Shown here in pieces: positions 44,887 to 54,860 of a stretch of 64,000 bases of DNA (positions are counted from its first letter, which is position 1; the number at the start of each line of letters is the position of its first letter). The stretch comes from Pseudolactococcus chungangensis CAU 28 = DSM 22330 (lineage in GTDB: Bacteria > Bacillota > Bacilli > Lactobacillales > Streptococcaceae). The position numbers and the translations under genes are program-made. The stretch is taken from contig NZ_JXJT01000009.1 in the NCBI RefSeq assembly GCF_002441885.1, forward strand, positions 20,326 through 84,325, in the 5' to 3' direction. The notes below the pieces were generated by a model. The model was not told the origin of the DNA and did not search any database. It worked only from the letters and a program-made list of their open reading frames with translations.

Positions 44887-46494
44887 ATGATGAGTGGGAA
44901 ATGGATGAGCAATACAGCAGTTTTGGAGGAAAACCAAGTTAAATTACCAAAATTTGACCAAGTATTAATGCGCAAAAAGACAGTTGAGAGACTGCAATGG
45001 GCACATTTAGGCGGTGGGAATTTGTATCGCTGTTTCCATGCCAAAATTGCACAAGATTTGATTAATTCAGGTGAATTAGAAACCGGTGTTGTTGTTTTTG
45101 ATACATTTGGAAAAGAGTTGATTGAAAAAGGCTACCATGCCAATGATAATCAGACTTTATCAGTAATTTTAAAAGCAGATGGGAGTGTTGATAAAGAGCT
45201 CATTGCTTCAACAGCAGAAGCGCATTACTTTAATGCAAGTAACCATGATAGTGTAGTACGTATGAAGGAAGTGTTTCAAAATCCGTCATTGCAATTTGTG
45301 ACGGTGACCATCACAGAAAAAGGGTATGCGGTAAAAGATGTTCAAGGAAACTTGACACCAGAGGCAAAATCAGATATTGAAGTTGGTCCAAATTTCAGAC
45401 AATTAAAAACAACAATGGGGCAATTAGCCTACTTGATGTATTGTCGTTATAAGAGCAGTGCGGCACCATTGGCCCTAGTATCAACAGATAATTTTTCACA
45501 TAACGGACAACGTTTTAAAGATAGTTTATTAGTGATTATACAAGGCTGGATTGATAAGTGGAATTTGAACGTTGATTTCTTATGGTATCTATCGGATGAA
45601 TCGCGTGTCGCTTTTCCTTACTCAATGATTGATAGGATTACACCACTCCCAAGTTCGAGTATTGCCAATCAATTGACAAAAGATGGGATTTCAGGGATGA
45701 CAGTTGACAATCCGAGCTTTGCTGCGTTTGTTAATACTGAAGAAACACATTATCTTGTCATTGAAGATAAATTTCCTAATGGTCGACCAAAATTAGAAGA
45801 TGCAGGTGTTTATTTGGCTGACCGTGAGACGGTCAATAATGCAGATTTGATGAAAGTGTGCTCGTGCTTAAATCCTCTGCACACATCGCTTGCTATCTTT
45901 GGTTGTCTACTAGGTTTCAATAAAATCTATAAAGAAATGCAAGATGAAGATTTATCAGAGTTAGTTAAGCGTGTCGGTTATGTAGAAGGTTTACCAGTTG
46001 TCGTCAATCCCAAAATCATTGATCCTAAACAATTTATTGATGAGGTAATCAATTTACGTTTAGTGAATCCTAATATCCCTGATACACCACAACGTATCGC
46101 TTCTGATACGTCCCAAAAAGTAAGTATTCGCTATGGCGAAACAATCAAGGCTTACATGTCAAGTGACAATTATGAAACAAGTGAGTTGACTTTTATTCCG
46201 CTGACTTTAGCTGCATGGTTGCGTTACTTGTTAGCAGTAGATGATGATGGCAACGCTATGACACTTAGCCCAGATCCGTTATTAGAAAACTTACAGGCTC
46301 AATTAGCAAGCGTAAAATTAGGGCAAAAGGTCAATGCTCATGAAATTTTACAACCAATTTTGAGTAACGATAGAATCTTTGGTGTCAATTTATATGAAGC
46401 TGGTATTGGTGAAAAAATTGAAAATTACTTCACCGAGTTAGTAGCAGGTAGTGGGCAAGTACGTGAAATCTTGCATCGTGAATTATCAAAATAA
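44887..46494 (+). CDS. uxuB: Fructuronate reductase (mannitol dehydrogenase family)
   Basis: About 535 residues. WAHLGGGNLYRCFHAKIAQD begins the Rossmann part, LVSTDNFSHNGQRF is the nucleotide/substrate block, and the C-terminal domain continues as in polyol dehydrogenases. In this context it interconverts D-fructuronate and D-mannonate. GAAAGGA precedes ATGATG, so the start may be 44887 or 44890. Confidence 0.88.
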   Translation: MMSGKWMSNTAVLEENQVKLPKFDQVLMRKKTVERLQWAHLGGGNLYRCFHAKIAQDLINSGELETGVVVFDTFGKELIEKGYHANDNQTLSVILKADGSVDKELIASTAEAHYFNASNHDSVVRMKEVFQNPSLQFVTVTITEKGYAVKDVQGNLTPEAKSDIEVGPNFRQLKTTMGQLAYLMYCRYKSSAAPLALVSTDNFSHNGQRFKDSLLVIIQGWIDKWNLNVDFLWYLSDESRVAFPYSMIDRITPLPSSSIANQLTKDGISGMTVDNPSFAAFVNTEETHYLVIEDKFPNGRPKLEDAGVYLADRETVNNADLMKVCSCLNPLHTSLAIFGCLLGFNKIYKEMQDEDLSELVKRVGYVEGLPVVVNPKIIDPKQFIDEVINLRLVNPNIPDTPQRIASDTSQKVSIRYGETIKAYMSSDNYETSELTFIPLTLAAWLRYLLAVDDDGNAMTLSPDPLLENLQAQLASVKLGQKVNAHEILQPILSNDRIFGVNLYEAGIGEKIENYFTELVAGSGQVREILHRELSK

Positions 46495-46515
46495 ATATGA
46501 GAATGGAGAAATCAA

Positions 46516-47589
46516 ATGCAAATGACATTACGTTGGTTCGGTAGTGACCAAGACCATGTGAAATTGGAACAAATTCGTCAAATCCCAGGAGTTCAAGGTG
46601 TCGTAGGAGCCTTGTATGATGTACCAGTCGGTGAGGTATGGCCAAAAGAAAAAATAAAAACTTTGAAAGATGAAGTAGAGTCAGCAGGTTTGACACTTGA
46701 AGTCATTGAATCAGTGAATATTCATGATGATATTAAAATTGGTTTAGCAAGTCGAGATCAATATATTGAAAATTACAAGCAAACCATTCGAAATTTATCA
46801 GAAATTGGTGTTAAAGTCATCTGTTATAATTTTATGCCTATATTTGACTGGCTAAAAACAGATTTGCATTTTCAATTACCGGATGGTTCATATACGATGA
46901 AATATGAAAAAGCAGGGATTGAAAAAACACCACAAGAAATGGTCAATGAAGTCCTTAATAAAAGTAATGGTGTCGTTCTACCAGGTTGGGAACCTGAACG
47001 TTTAGCTCATGTCATGGAACTATTTGAGGCTTATAAGGACGTAAATGAGGAAAAATTGCGTGAGAATTTCAAGTATTTCATGAGTGCTATCATTGATACT
47101 TGTCAGGAATGTGATGTTAAAATGGCAATTCATCCTGATGATCCACCCTACTCAGTTTTTGGTTTACCAAGAATCGTGAAGAATCGTGAAGATTTGGATT
47201 GGTTGATGACTTCAGTTGATAATCCATATAATGGGATTACATTCTGTACAGGATCAATTGGAGAAGATCCGGCTAATGATGTCGTTGCAATTGTAGGGGA
47301 ATTTGCGAAACGTGATCGCATTCCATTTGCACATATCCGTAATATTAAATTCTTGAATCAGACAGATCATTTTGAAGCACCACATTTATCATCTGAAGGT
47401 TCTCTTGATATGCACGCTGTTGTAAAAGCCTTATACGATAACGGTTTTGATGGTTATATTCGTCCTGATCATGGTCGTATGATTTGGGGTGAAGAAGGTC
47501 GTCCAGGTTACGGGCTTTATGATCGTGCTATTGGAGCAAGCTATTTACAAGGGCTTTGGGAAGCTATTGTTAAACAGGGGAAAGATTAA
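46516..47589 (+). CDS. uxuA: Mannonate dehydratase
   Basis: A protein of 357 residues. The N-terminus MTLRWFGSDQDHVKLEQIRQ is typical, with metal-site blocks MAIHPDDPPYSVFGLPRI, TGSIGEDPAND, FAHIRNIKF and YIRPDHGRMIWGE. It dehydrates D-mannonate to 2-keto-3-deoxygluconate. AATGGAG precedes the ATG. It lies between uxuB and the permease. Confidence 0.95.
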   Translation: MQMTLRWFGSDQDHVKLEQIRQIPGVQGVVGALYDVPVGEVWPKEKIKTLKDEVESAGLTLEVIESVNIHDDIKIGLASRDQYIENYKQTIRNLSEIGVKVICYNFMPIFDWLKTDLHFQLPDGSYTMKYEKAGIEKTPQEMVNEVLNKSNGVVLPGWEPERLAHVMELFEAYKDVNEEKLRENFKYFMSAIIDTCQECDVKMAIHPDDPPYSVFGLPRIVKNREDLDWLMTSVDNPYNGITFCTGSIGEDPANDVVAIVGEFAKRDRIPFAHIRNIKFLNQTDHFEAPHLSSEGSLDMHAVVKALYDNGFDGYIRPDHGRMIWGEEGRPGYGLYDRAIGASYLQGLWEAIVKQGKD

Positions 47590-47617
47590 ATTTATCTAGT
47601 AAGGGAATAAACAAAAA

Positions 47618-48952
47618 ATGGAAATATATCTATCACTATTTTGGGTACTACTCGGAATCGGTATTTTGATGGTTCTGAATTTGAAATATAAGTTACATAA
47701 TCTTTTGAGCTTAATCATGGTTGGAATCTTTGTTGCCTTTATGGAAGGCATGTCAATTGAAAAGATTGTCAGTGTTATACAGGCAGGATTAGGCAGTATC
47801 CTTGGACACTTAGCTTTAATCATTATATTTGGCGCAGTAATTGGTAGAATTATGACTGACTCAGGTGCAAGTCAAAAAATCGCAGATACAGTTATCGCAA
47901 GATGTGGTAAGAGATATTTACCAATCGGTTTGATGTTTATTGGCATGATTTTTGGTATTGCAATGTTTTATGAAGTCGCTTTCTTGATTGCTGTACCGTT
48001 GATTATCAATATTGCTAAAAAAGCAAACATTCCTTATATGAAGTTGGTAATTCCAACAGTTATTGGTGCAACAGTTGGACATAGTCTGTTCCCACCACAA
48101 CCAGGACCGGTGGCGCTTGTTAGTGCATTTGGGGTAGATATGACTCAAATGTATATCTTTGGCTTTATTGTTGCGGTTCCGGCGATTGCAGTTGGTGGTT
48201 TGTTACTACCTAAAATTTTACCTGGTCTTGAACACTTACCATTGCGTGAAAGTCTTGAACCAAAAGAAATTGGTACTAAAAAAGATTTGCCATCATTTGG
48301 TATTAGTATCTTGATTCCTTTGATTCCTGCTATCCTTATGATTACTGCCTCTGTTGTGAAGATGTCTGTTGGTGAAAAAACAGATTTAGGTAAAATTTGT
48401 AATTTCATTGGTAGTGCTGAAATTTCTATGTTGCTTGCGACACTGGCAGCCATGTACTTACTAGGTTACCGTCGTGGTATGAATAATGAACAAATGGGGC
48501 GCATGATGAATCAATCAATCGCTTCTATCTCAGATGTATTAATTGTAATTTCTGCTGGAGGTATCTTAAAACAAGTTATTATTGACACAGGTGTTGGCGA
48601 TAAAATTAGCGAGTTAGCTGGTCAATTACCAGTTTCACCATTAATAATTGCATGGCTAATCACAGCAATTATTCGCATCTTAACAGGTCAGGGTGCAGTC
48701 GCAGCGATTACGGCAGCGGGAATTGTAGCACCTATGATTGCCACCAATAATATTAATCCCGCTTTAATGGCGCTTGCTGTTGCTTGTGGTAGTAACACTA
48801 TGACGATGATGTATGATGGCGGTTTCCTCTTGTTCAAAGAAACTTTTGGTATCTCGATGAAAGATACTTTTAAAACTTGGGGAGGACTAGAGCTTGCCAA
48901 CTCAGTTGTTGGTCTCAGCGTCGTTTTGATTTTGAGTTTGTTTATTCATTAA
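47618..48952 (+). CDS. GntP-family permease
   Basis: A protein of 444 residues with about twelve hydrophobic segments. IGATVGHSLFPPQPGPVALV and GQGAVAAITAAGIVAPM are GntP-family blocks. GntP permeases take up gluconate or related sugar acids. The operon context points to fructuronate or another hexuronate, though gluconate is possible. It lies 28 bp after uxuA. Confidence 0.88.
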   Translation: MEIYLSLFWVLLGIGILMVLNLKYKLHNLLSLIMVGIFVAFMEGMSIEKIVSVIQAGLGSILGHLALIIIFGAVIGRIMTDSGASQKIADTVIARCGKRYLPIGLMFIGMIFGIAMFYEVAFLIAVPLIINIAKKANIPYMKLVIPTVIGATVGHSLFPPQPGPVALVSAFGVDMTQMYIFGFIVAVPAIAVGGLLLPKILPGLEHLPLRESLEPKEIGTKKDLPSFGISILIPLIPAILMITASVVKMSVGEKTDLGKICNFIGSAEISMLLATLAAMYLLGYRRGMNNEQMGRMMNQSIASISDVLIVISAGGILKQVIIDTGVGDKISELAGQLPVSPLIIAWLITAIIRILTGQGAVAAITAAGIVAPMIATNNINPALMALAVACGSNTMTMMYDGGFLLFKETFGISMKDTFKTWGGLELANSVVGLSVVLILSLFIH

Positions 48953-48970
48953 ATATAAAGGAGCAATCAT

Positions 48971-49384
48971 ATGAAACAAAAAATTGTTATTTATAACGAA
49001 CAAGCGGATAAATTTGTTTCTGTAACAGTCGGTCAATTACTTGATAAGGAATGGGTTATCAAGGACATACCACAATTACAGGAGTTGGATTTGTCTTATA
49101 CTGTTGAACAAAATGTTGAAAAAGAAATTGTTAAGGTTCTGACAACAGATACTTTTTCGGTTATAATTGCAGATGATAGGGTTAAATCTTTAACATACAA
49201 TGAATGGGAAAGTTATCGTGTCGGTCAAGCGTATGCAGGAATTGAAAATTTATTATCCAATCAATCAGAAAAGATAAAAGTGTTATTCAAACAATTTACG
49301 CAAGATATGCAAGATAAGTATGCTGGACAGGCATCATGGGTGAAAATTTATAATAACTTAATTGAAAATATTAAGGAAGGTTAA
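48971..49384 (+). CDS. Hypothetical protein, last gene of the hexuronate operon
   Basis: A soluble protein of 137 residues with no signal peptide, membrane segment or family I recognise. The N-terminal half alternates hydrophobic and charged residues as in a small beta domain. The C-terminal half is helical and charged (QSEKIKVLFKQFTQDMQDKY). AAAGGAG precedes the ATG, 18 bp after the permease stop, so it is translated as part of the operon. It could be a mutarotase-like or regulatory accessory, but nothing in sequence shows that. Confidence 0.7.
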   Translation: MKQKIVIYNEQADKFVSVTVGQLLDKEWVIKDIPQLQELDLSYTVEQNVEKEIVKVLTTDTFSVIIADDRVKSLTYNEWESYRVGQAYAGIENLLSNQSEKIKVLFKQFTQDMQDKYAGQASWVKIYNNLIENIKEG

Positions 49385-49414
49385 AACCAAAATACACATT
49401 ATAACTGATCAAAA

Positions 49415-49455
49415 TAACTGAACAAATTCTTAGATGAGATTTGTTCAGTTTTTTT
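49415..49455 (+). terminator. Terminator of the hexuronate operon
   Basis: AACTGAACAAAT and ATTTGTTCAGTT flank an eleven-base loop, followed by T7. Confidence 0.9.
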
Positions 49456-49542
49456 ATAAGAAAACGTATCCATAAGTTAGTTTTTATATAAAATCTCCCC
49501 AAAATTAAAGGAATAGTTTATAATAAGAAAGAGGGTGATAAA

Positions 49543-50298
49543 ATGAAGGATGAAAAACTTTATGGTGGTGTGCTAGTCAAGGCTGTTGGTATATTAGACA
49601 TATTAAGAGATGCCAAACTGCCATTGACAACGACTGAAATTGCTAAAAAAACAGCGATGACAAAAAGCACGACTTCTAAGCTTTTAACCACTATGCAGAT
49701 GTTAAATTTAGTTTCTCGTGATCAAGTATCTCAGAGATTCGATATCGGTGCAAGATTAATCGGTTACGGTAATCATGCCATTTCCAATTATAGTTTTGAG
49801 AAGGTGTTAGAACCTTACTTGAAGCAATTGCATGAATTAACAGGTCAGACGATACATGTTGGGATTGAACAAGACGATAAGATGATTTATATCGTTAAAA
49901 AGGAGGCAAAAGTCGCAGTCACTCTGAAAAGTCGTGTAGGTGATCAAGTGCCGTTGTATTCAAGCGCCATGGGGAAGGCCGTCTTAGCAGAAAAATCAGA
50001 CGAAGAGATTACAGCATATGTCAATCGAACACATCTTGTTCAATGGACAGATAAAACACGTACCACATTAGAAGACTTGATGTCAGATATTCACGCTATA
50101 CGACAAGAAGGAGTCGCTTTCGACAAAGAAGAAAATGAACCGGGCATATACTGTACAGGTGTTGCTTTTACAAGTCGAGGTCATACTTATGGGGCAGTCA
50201 GCGTGAGTGTTCCTGTGTATTATTTAGATGATATAAAGAAGAAAGAAATTATTCAAGCTCTATTGGAAATTAAAAAAGTGATGCATCAGAAAATATAG
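49543..50298 (+). CDS. IclR-family transcriptional regulator, probably of the hexuronate operon
   Basis: A protein of 251 residues. The N-terminal winged helix has LTTTEIAKKTAMTKSTTSKL, followed by the IclR effector domain with PLYSSAMGKAVLA and GVAFTSRGHTYGAVSVSVP. KdgR-type IclR proteins answer to 2-keto-3-deoxygluconate. That this one does is inferred from its place after the operon. GAGGGTG precedes the ATG. Confidence 0.87.
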   Translation: MKDEKLYGGVLVKAVGILDILRDAKLPLTTTEIAKKTAMTKSTTSKLLTTMQMLNLVSRDQVSQRFDIGARLIGYGNHAISNYSFEKVLEPYLKQLHELTGQTIHVGIEQDDKMIYIVKKEAKVAVTLKSRVGDQVPLYSSAMGKAVLAEKSDEEITAYVNRTHLVQWTDKTRTTLEDLMSDIHAIRQEGVAFDKEENEPGIYCTGVAFTSRGHTYGAVSVSVPVYYLDDIKKKEIIQALLEIKKVMHQKI

Positions 50299-50382
50299 CA
50301 AGAATGCTTCAAAAAAATCTTAAAAGTTGTGGATTTTTTATGGTTAATTGAATATAAGTTACTGACTAGTGAAAGGGATATC

Positions 50383-50976
50383 ATGTCATTTCAGTTTGGG
50401 CGTTTTCGTCTGGGTCTTAGAACGATTAAAACAGCTATTGCTATTTTAATCATATTAGTTTTTACACATTTGTTTCATCGTGGGCAGTCGGCAGCGATGG
50501 TGGCGGGGATTTCAGCAATTATTGCCGTAAGAGATTCCTATTCGGCAACGGTTAAAGCATCTAAGGCGAGATTTATTGGCGCCACGTTAGGTGGTTCACT
50601 TGCGATTGTTTATTACTTTTTTTATTTGCTGAGTCATCAAAACTTTGTCGTACAAATTATTCTCATACCTTTATTTGTGCTAGTCAACATTGTTATCATG
50701 GATGGATTTAATCTTCACCCAGGTCTAGTAGGTGCGAACGCGACTTTATTGATTATTGCCTTAACCATTCCGGAAAATGCCTATGTGGGTTATGCGATTA
50801 GTCGGGTTTTGGATACTTTTTTTGGAGTGGTTGTGGCAACGCTTGTCAATAGTGCTTTTATTCATGATGCGCCTAAGGTGACAATCAAAAAAATCAGTCG
50901 AGGCAAGGTGAAAAAATCACAGCAAGTTAATGGTCAAGATAAAACGGCTACGGTTAAGAAGGAGAAGACGAAGTGA
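50383..50976 (+). CDS. FUSC/aromatic-acid-exporter-family membrane protein
   Basis: About 197 residues from the ATG at 50383, which has GAAAGGG upstream; a longer in-frame start has none. The N-terminal FRLGLRTIKTAIAILIILVF and the following segments give about five to six membrane helices, as in the short ArAE_1 group. A Lys-rich cytoplasmic tail follows. It overlaps the GntR gene by four bases. Export of aromatic or other organic acids is known for the wider family; the substrate here is unknown. Confidence 0.78.
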   Translation: MSFQFGRFRLGLRTIKTAIAILIILVFTHLFHRGQSAAMVAGISAIIAVRDSYSATVKASKARFIGATLGGSLAIVYYFFYLLSHQNFVVQIILIPLFVLVNIVIMDGFNLHPGLVGANATLLIIALTIPENAYVGYAISRVLDTFFGVVVATLVNSAFIHDAPKVTIKKISRGKVKKSQQVNGQDKTATVKKEKTK

Positions 50977-51674
50977 CCGCAATTTATATACGGATACATG
51001 ATGAAATTAAGCATCAAATTGAGACAGGGGTTTTTGAAGTTGGACAACGTTTGCCGAGCGAACGTGTGATGGCGGAGCAATTTGGTGTGTCTCGGATGAC
51101 TTTGCGCCAAGCCGTGACTAGTCTGGTTGAAGAAGGAATTTTAACCCGTTATGTTGGCTCTGGTACTTTTGTAGCGAGTGATCGTGTTCGTGAGAAAATG
51201 CGTGGGACGACCAGTTTCACTGAGATTATTCAAAATTTAGGTAAGACACCGAGCTCAAAGGTTTTGAGCTATCAAAAAACGAAGGCAAATGAAGTTGAGT
51301 GTGATAAATTGCAGCTTAAAAAAGGCGCTCAAATTATCCGTATGGAGCGAATTCGTTATGCAGATGAGTTGCCGATTTGTTACGAGGTGGCGAGTATTCC
51401 ATATCGTTTGATTGAAGATTTTGCAAAAAATGATATTGCCAATCATTTTTATGACACCTTGGCAAATGCTGGCAAAAAAATCGGTCGAAGTGAGCAAATT
51501 ATTTCGGCTAAGATTGTGAATAAAGAAATTGCCAACTTCTTGTCAATTAAACAAAGTTCAGCGATTTTGGCTTTGACACAGGTTTCTTATTTTGCCAATA
51601 GCGATGAAACGCCTTTTGAGTATGTGTTATCTCAATATGTCGGCGAACGATTTGAATTTTATTTAGAAAGATAA
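50973..51674 (+). CDS. GntR-family regulator with UTRA domain
   Basis: A protein of 233 residues. The start is GTG at 50973, overlapping the previous stop, with AAGGAG upstream. The winged helix reads RLPSERVMAEQFGVSRMTLR then YVGSGTFVA. The UTRA ligand domain follows with LPICYEVASIPYRLI. UTRA proteins usually sense sugar phosphates. Its operon is FUSC-like gene, this regulator, then a TPR protein. Confidence 0.87.
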   Translation: MTAIYIRIHDEIKHQIETGVFEVGQRLPSERVMAEQFGVSRMTLRQAVTSLVEEGILTRYVGSGTFVASDRVREKMRGTTSFTEIIQNLGKTPSSKVLSYQKTKANEVECDKLQLKKGAQIIRMERIRYADELPICYEVASIPYRLIEDFAKNDIANHFYDTLANAGKKIGRSEQIISAKIVNKEIANFLSIKQSSAILALTQVSYFANSDETPFEYVLSQYVGERFEFYLER

Positions 51675-51679
51675 AAATA

Positions 51680-52924
51680 ATGACGCATTCTGAAAAAGTT
51701 GTTGACTTACTTCACGCAGGTCAATTTGAAGATATGGCAAAAGAGTTAGCGGAAGCGATTGAGACTGATGGTCTTGATTTGCTAACCGATTTAGCCGAAT
51801 ATTTGTCGATGATGGGTTTCATGGACGAAAGCCGTCAGGTTTATGAAAAAATTACAACTGTAGATGCGGATAATACAGATATTTTACTCAACCTTGCTGA
51901 AATGAAATTCGATGATGGCGATTTGGATGATGCGCTCGAATTGCTTTATAAAATAGAGGCAACAGATGATAACTATGTCGCAGCGCTTGTCATGATTGCT
52001 GACCTTTACCAGGCAGATGGTGTCTGGGAAGCAGCACTTGAGAAATTATTGGAAGCGGCAAGTCTGACAGATTCTCCGTTGGTAACATTTGCCATTGGTG
52101 AGCTTTACTATAACCAAGGGAAATGGCGTGAGGCGATTACGCATTTTGCGAAACTCAGTCAACGGCAGATTTTAGAACTTACCAAAATATCAACCTACCA
52201 GCGGATTGGCACAGCTTATGCCTCTTTGGGGGAGTTTGAAAATGCCACAAAATTCCTAGAAAAGTCACTCGAAATCGATCATGATGATAATGTCTTGTTT
52301 GAGCTCGCACAAATCAATTTTGCAACTGGGGAAGTCACACGTGCTATTGACTATTTTAAACAATTAGATGCTTTAGCACCTGATTTTGATGGCTATGCCT
52401 ATCCATATGCACAAGCCTTGATTGAAGATAATGACTTTGAGGCTGCTTTTGCGGTAGCTAAAGATGGCTTGAGTAAGAACCCAACAGATGTGCCTTTGAT
52501 TCACTTAACTAGCCGAATTGCCTATGCCTTACACGATTTAGAAAATTCGGAAAAGTATTTGACGCAAGCACTTGATTTACCAGATTTACATGATGAGACA
52601 ATCTTTCTTTTGAGCAATCTTTACATGGCGCAAGATGATTTTGAAGCGGTTATCGCGCTTGAACCTCTGCTTGATGAAGAACATGTCTTAGCGAAATGGA
52701 ATATTGCTAAAGCCTATCGTGAACTTGACCAAGACGAAAAATCATTGACGATTTATGACGAGATTAGTCAGAGCGTCTTGGCTGACAATCCTGAGTTTTT
52801 ATTGGATTATACCCAAATGTTAATTCGAAATGGTCGGACAGATGATGCCAAGACAAGTCTAAGCAAATATCTATCGCTTGTTCCTGACGATGAAAATTCA
52901 CAAGCTTTATTTAATGAGTTATGA
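51680..52924 (+). CDS. Tetratricopeptide repeat protein (YpiA-like)
   Basis: A protein of 414 residues made almost entirely of TPR helices from about residue 45 onwards (for example MDESRQVYEKITTVDADNTD and WREAITHFAKLSQRQ). It has no signal peptide, so it is a cytoplasmic scaffold. AGAAAG lies upstream of the ATG, five bases after the GntR gene. Confidence 0.8.
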   Translation: MTHSEKVVDLLHAGQFEDMAKELAEAIETDGLDLLTDLAEYLSMMGFMDESRQVYEKITTVDADNTDILLNLAEMKFDDGDLDDALELLYKIEATDDNYVAALVMIADLYQADGVWEAALEKLLEAASLTDSPLVTFAIGELYYNQGKWREAITHFAKLSQRQILELTKISTYQRIGTAYASLGEFENATKFLEKSLEIDHDDNVLFELAQINFATGEVTRAIDYFKQLDALAPDFDGYAYPYAQALIEDNDFEAAFAVAKDGLSKNPTDVPLIHLTSRIAYALHDLENSEKYLTQALDLPDLHDETIFLLSNLYMAQDDFEAVIALEPLLDEEHVLAKWNIAKAYRELDQDEKSLTIYDEISQSVLADNPEFLLDYTQMLIRNGRTDDAKTSLSKYLSLVPDDENSQALFNEL

Positions 52925-52928
52925 TAAT

Positions 52929-52948
52929 GGCGTTTTAACGCCTTTTTT
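52929..52948 (+). terminator. Terminator of the TPR gene
   Basis: GGCGTT and AACGCC flank TT, followed by T6. Confidence 0.85.
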
Positions 52949-53000
52949 GCTACAATAATCATTGTGAAGTTAAACTTTCAAGAAGGAACGTATTTAAAAA

Positions 53001-54659
53001 ATGACAGAAGAAAAATTTGGTGCAGATTTAATTGTAGACTCACTTATTAATCATGAAGTGAAATACATTTTTGGGATTCCAGGTGCTAAAATTGATAAGG
53101 TTTTTGATACTTTGGTTGATAAAGGACCTGAGCTGATTGTCGCACGCCATGAGCAAAATGCAGCCTTTATGGCGCAGGCTGTTGGTCGGATTACAGGTGA
53201 GCCGGGTGTTGTGATTGCAACTTCTGGTCCTGGGGCGTCAAACTTAGCGACTGGTCTTGTAACAGCAACTGCAGAAGGCGATGCGGTACTTGCGCTTGGT
53301 GGACAAGTGAAGCGAGGTGACCTCTTGAAACGGACCCACCAGTCTATGAATAATGCGGCACTTTTCGAACCGATTACCAAATACTCGGCAGAGGTCCAAG
53401 ATGCAGACACCCTATCAGAAATTGTGGCTAATGCCTATCGCTTATCAAAAGCGGGCAAACCAGGCGCAAGTTTCATCTCCATTCCCCAAGATGTTGTCGA
53501 TAGTAAGGTGAACGTTAAGGCGATTAAGCCTTTGCACGAGCCAAAACTTGGGAATGCGTCGATTGATGATATTAATTATCTGGCACAGGCGATTAAAAAT
53601 GCGGTCTTGCCTGTTTTTCTTCTGGGTAGCGGTTCATCATCTGCTAGTGTGACGCACGCGATTCGTGAGCTATTACAATATGTGAATATTCCAGTTGTTG
53701 AAACTTTCCAAGGTGCAGGTGTAATTTCGCGTGATTTGGTTCATAATTTCTTTGGTCGTGTCGGACTTTTCCGAAATCAGCCGGGTGATATGCTCCTTAA
53801 AAAATCTGATCTGGTTATCGCAATTGGCTACGATCCGATTGAGTATGAAGCACGTAACTGGAATGCTGAAATTGATAGTCGTGTGATTGTCATTGACAAG
53901 GCTTTGGCTGAAATTGATACTTATTATCAACCTGAACGTGAGTTGATTGGTGACATTGCACAGACTTTGGAAAATTTGATTCCTGCAATTCGGGGGTATA
54001 AGATTCCGGAGGGCAGTATTGACTATCTGGATGGCTTGCATGAACTGCTATCTAAAAATGAGTTTGACCGCAATGCTGACCCTAATCTTGTGCATCCACT
54101 TGATTTCATTGATGTACTACAAGATACTGTTAAGGATGATGAAACGGTGACTGTCGATGTTGGTAGCCACTATATCTGGATGGCACGGAACTTCAAATCT
54201 TATGAACCACGTCATCTCCTCTTTTCAAATGGGATGCAGACGCTCGGTGTCGCACTACCATGGGGTATCTCTGCAGCACTTTTACGCCCTGGTAAGAAAG
54301 TTTACTCAATTTCAGGTGATGGCGGTTTCCTATTTTCAGCACAGGAGCTTGAAACAGCAGTACGCTTGAATTTACCCTTAATTCATATCATATGGAACGA
54401 CGGCCATTATAACATGGTTGAATTTCAAGAAGTAATGAAATATGGCCGTGCATCAGGTGTGGACTTTGGCCCAGTTGATTTTGTTAAATATGCTGAAGCA
54501 TTTGGGGCAAAAGGAATTCGCGTGACAAACAAAGCAGATTTAGCGAAAGCATTATTAGAAATAGAGCACACAACAGGTCCAGTCGTGATTGATGTACCTA
54601 TTGACTATAAAGATAATATTAAATTAGGGGAAACGATATTGCCTGATGAATTTTATTGA
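53001..54659 (+). CDS. alsS: Acetolactate synthase (catabolic type)
   Basis: A protein of 552 residues. The catalytic Glu region is [14 protein letters not shown], the TPP site is [16 protein letters not shown] with the following [11 protein letters not shown], and there is no FAD-type extension or small regulatory subunit gene nearby. This fits the catabolic enzyme that condenses two pyruvates to alpha-acetolactate on the way to acetoin. AAGGAA lies before the ATG. aldB follows after 200 bp. Confidence 0.92.
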   Translation: MTEEKFGADLIVDSLINHEVKYIFGIPGAKIDKVFDTLVDKGPELIVARHEQNAAFMAQAVGRITGEPGVVIATSGPGASNLATGLVTATAEGDAVLALGGQVKRGDLLKRTHQSMNNAALFEPITKYSAEVQDADTLSEIVANAYRLSKAGKPGASFISIPQDVVDSKVNVKAIKPLHEPKLGNASIDDINYLAQAIKNAVLPVFLLGSGSSSASVTHAIRELLQYVNIPVVETFQGAGVISRDLVHNFFGRVGLFRNQPGDMLLKKSDLVIAIGYDPIEYEARNWNAEIDSRVIVIDKALAEIDTYYQPERELIGDIAQTLENLIPAIRGYKIPEGSIDYLDGLHELLSKNEFDRNADPNLVHPLDFIDVLQDTVKDDETVTVDVGSHYIWMARNFKSYEPRHLLFSNGMQTLGVALPWGISAALLRPGKKVYSISGDGGFLFSAQELETAVRLNLPLIHIIWNDGHYNMVEFQEVMKYGRASGVDFGPVDFVKYAEAFGAKGIRVTNKADLAKALLEIEHTTGPVVIDVPIDYKDNIKLGETILPDEFY

Positions 54660-54682
54660 TAAATATGGTAAAATAAGTCTTA

Positions 54683-54707
54683 AACTTGTGAGCATTCACA
54701 AGTTTTT
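54683..54707 (+). terminator. Terminator after alsS
   Basis: AAACTTGTGA and TCACAAGTTT flank GCAT, followed by T-rich sequence. Confidence 0.8.
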
Positions 54708-54860
54708 CGTAAATAAACATGATACTGACAAGCATTGCGATGCAAGTCATAAACTTCTAGGCGTTACTATACTCATTTAACCATTTAAAGCATACACTTT
54801 TTTAGCTAAACAAGTATATAATAAGTTTGCTAGAAGTTCTTACTAAGGAAAATAAGAAAT

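Noticed and set aside
50329-50382. N-terminal extension of the FUSC-like protein
   Set aside because: The extension has no ribosome-binding site, while the ATG at 50383 has GAAAGGG and matches the expected start.
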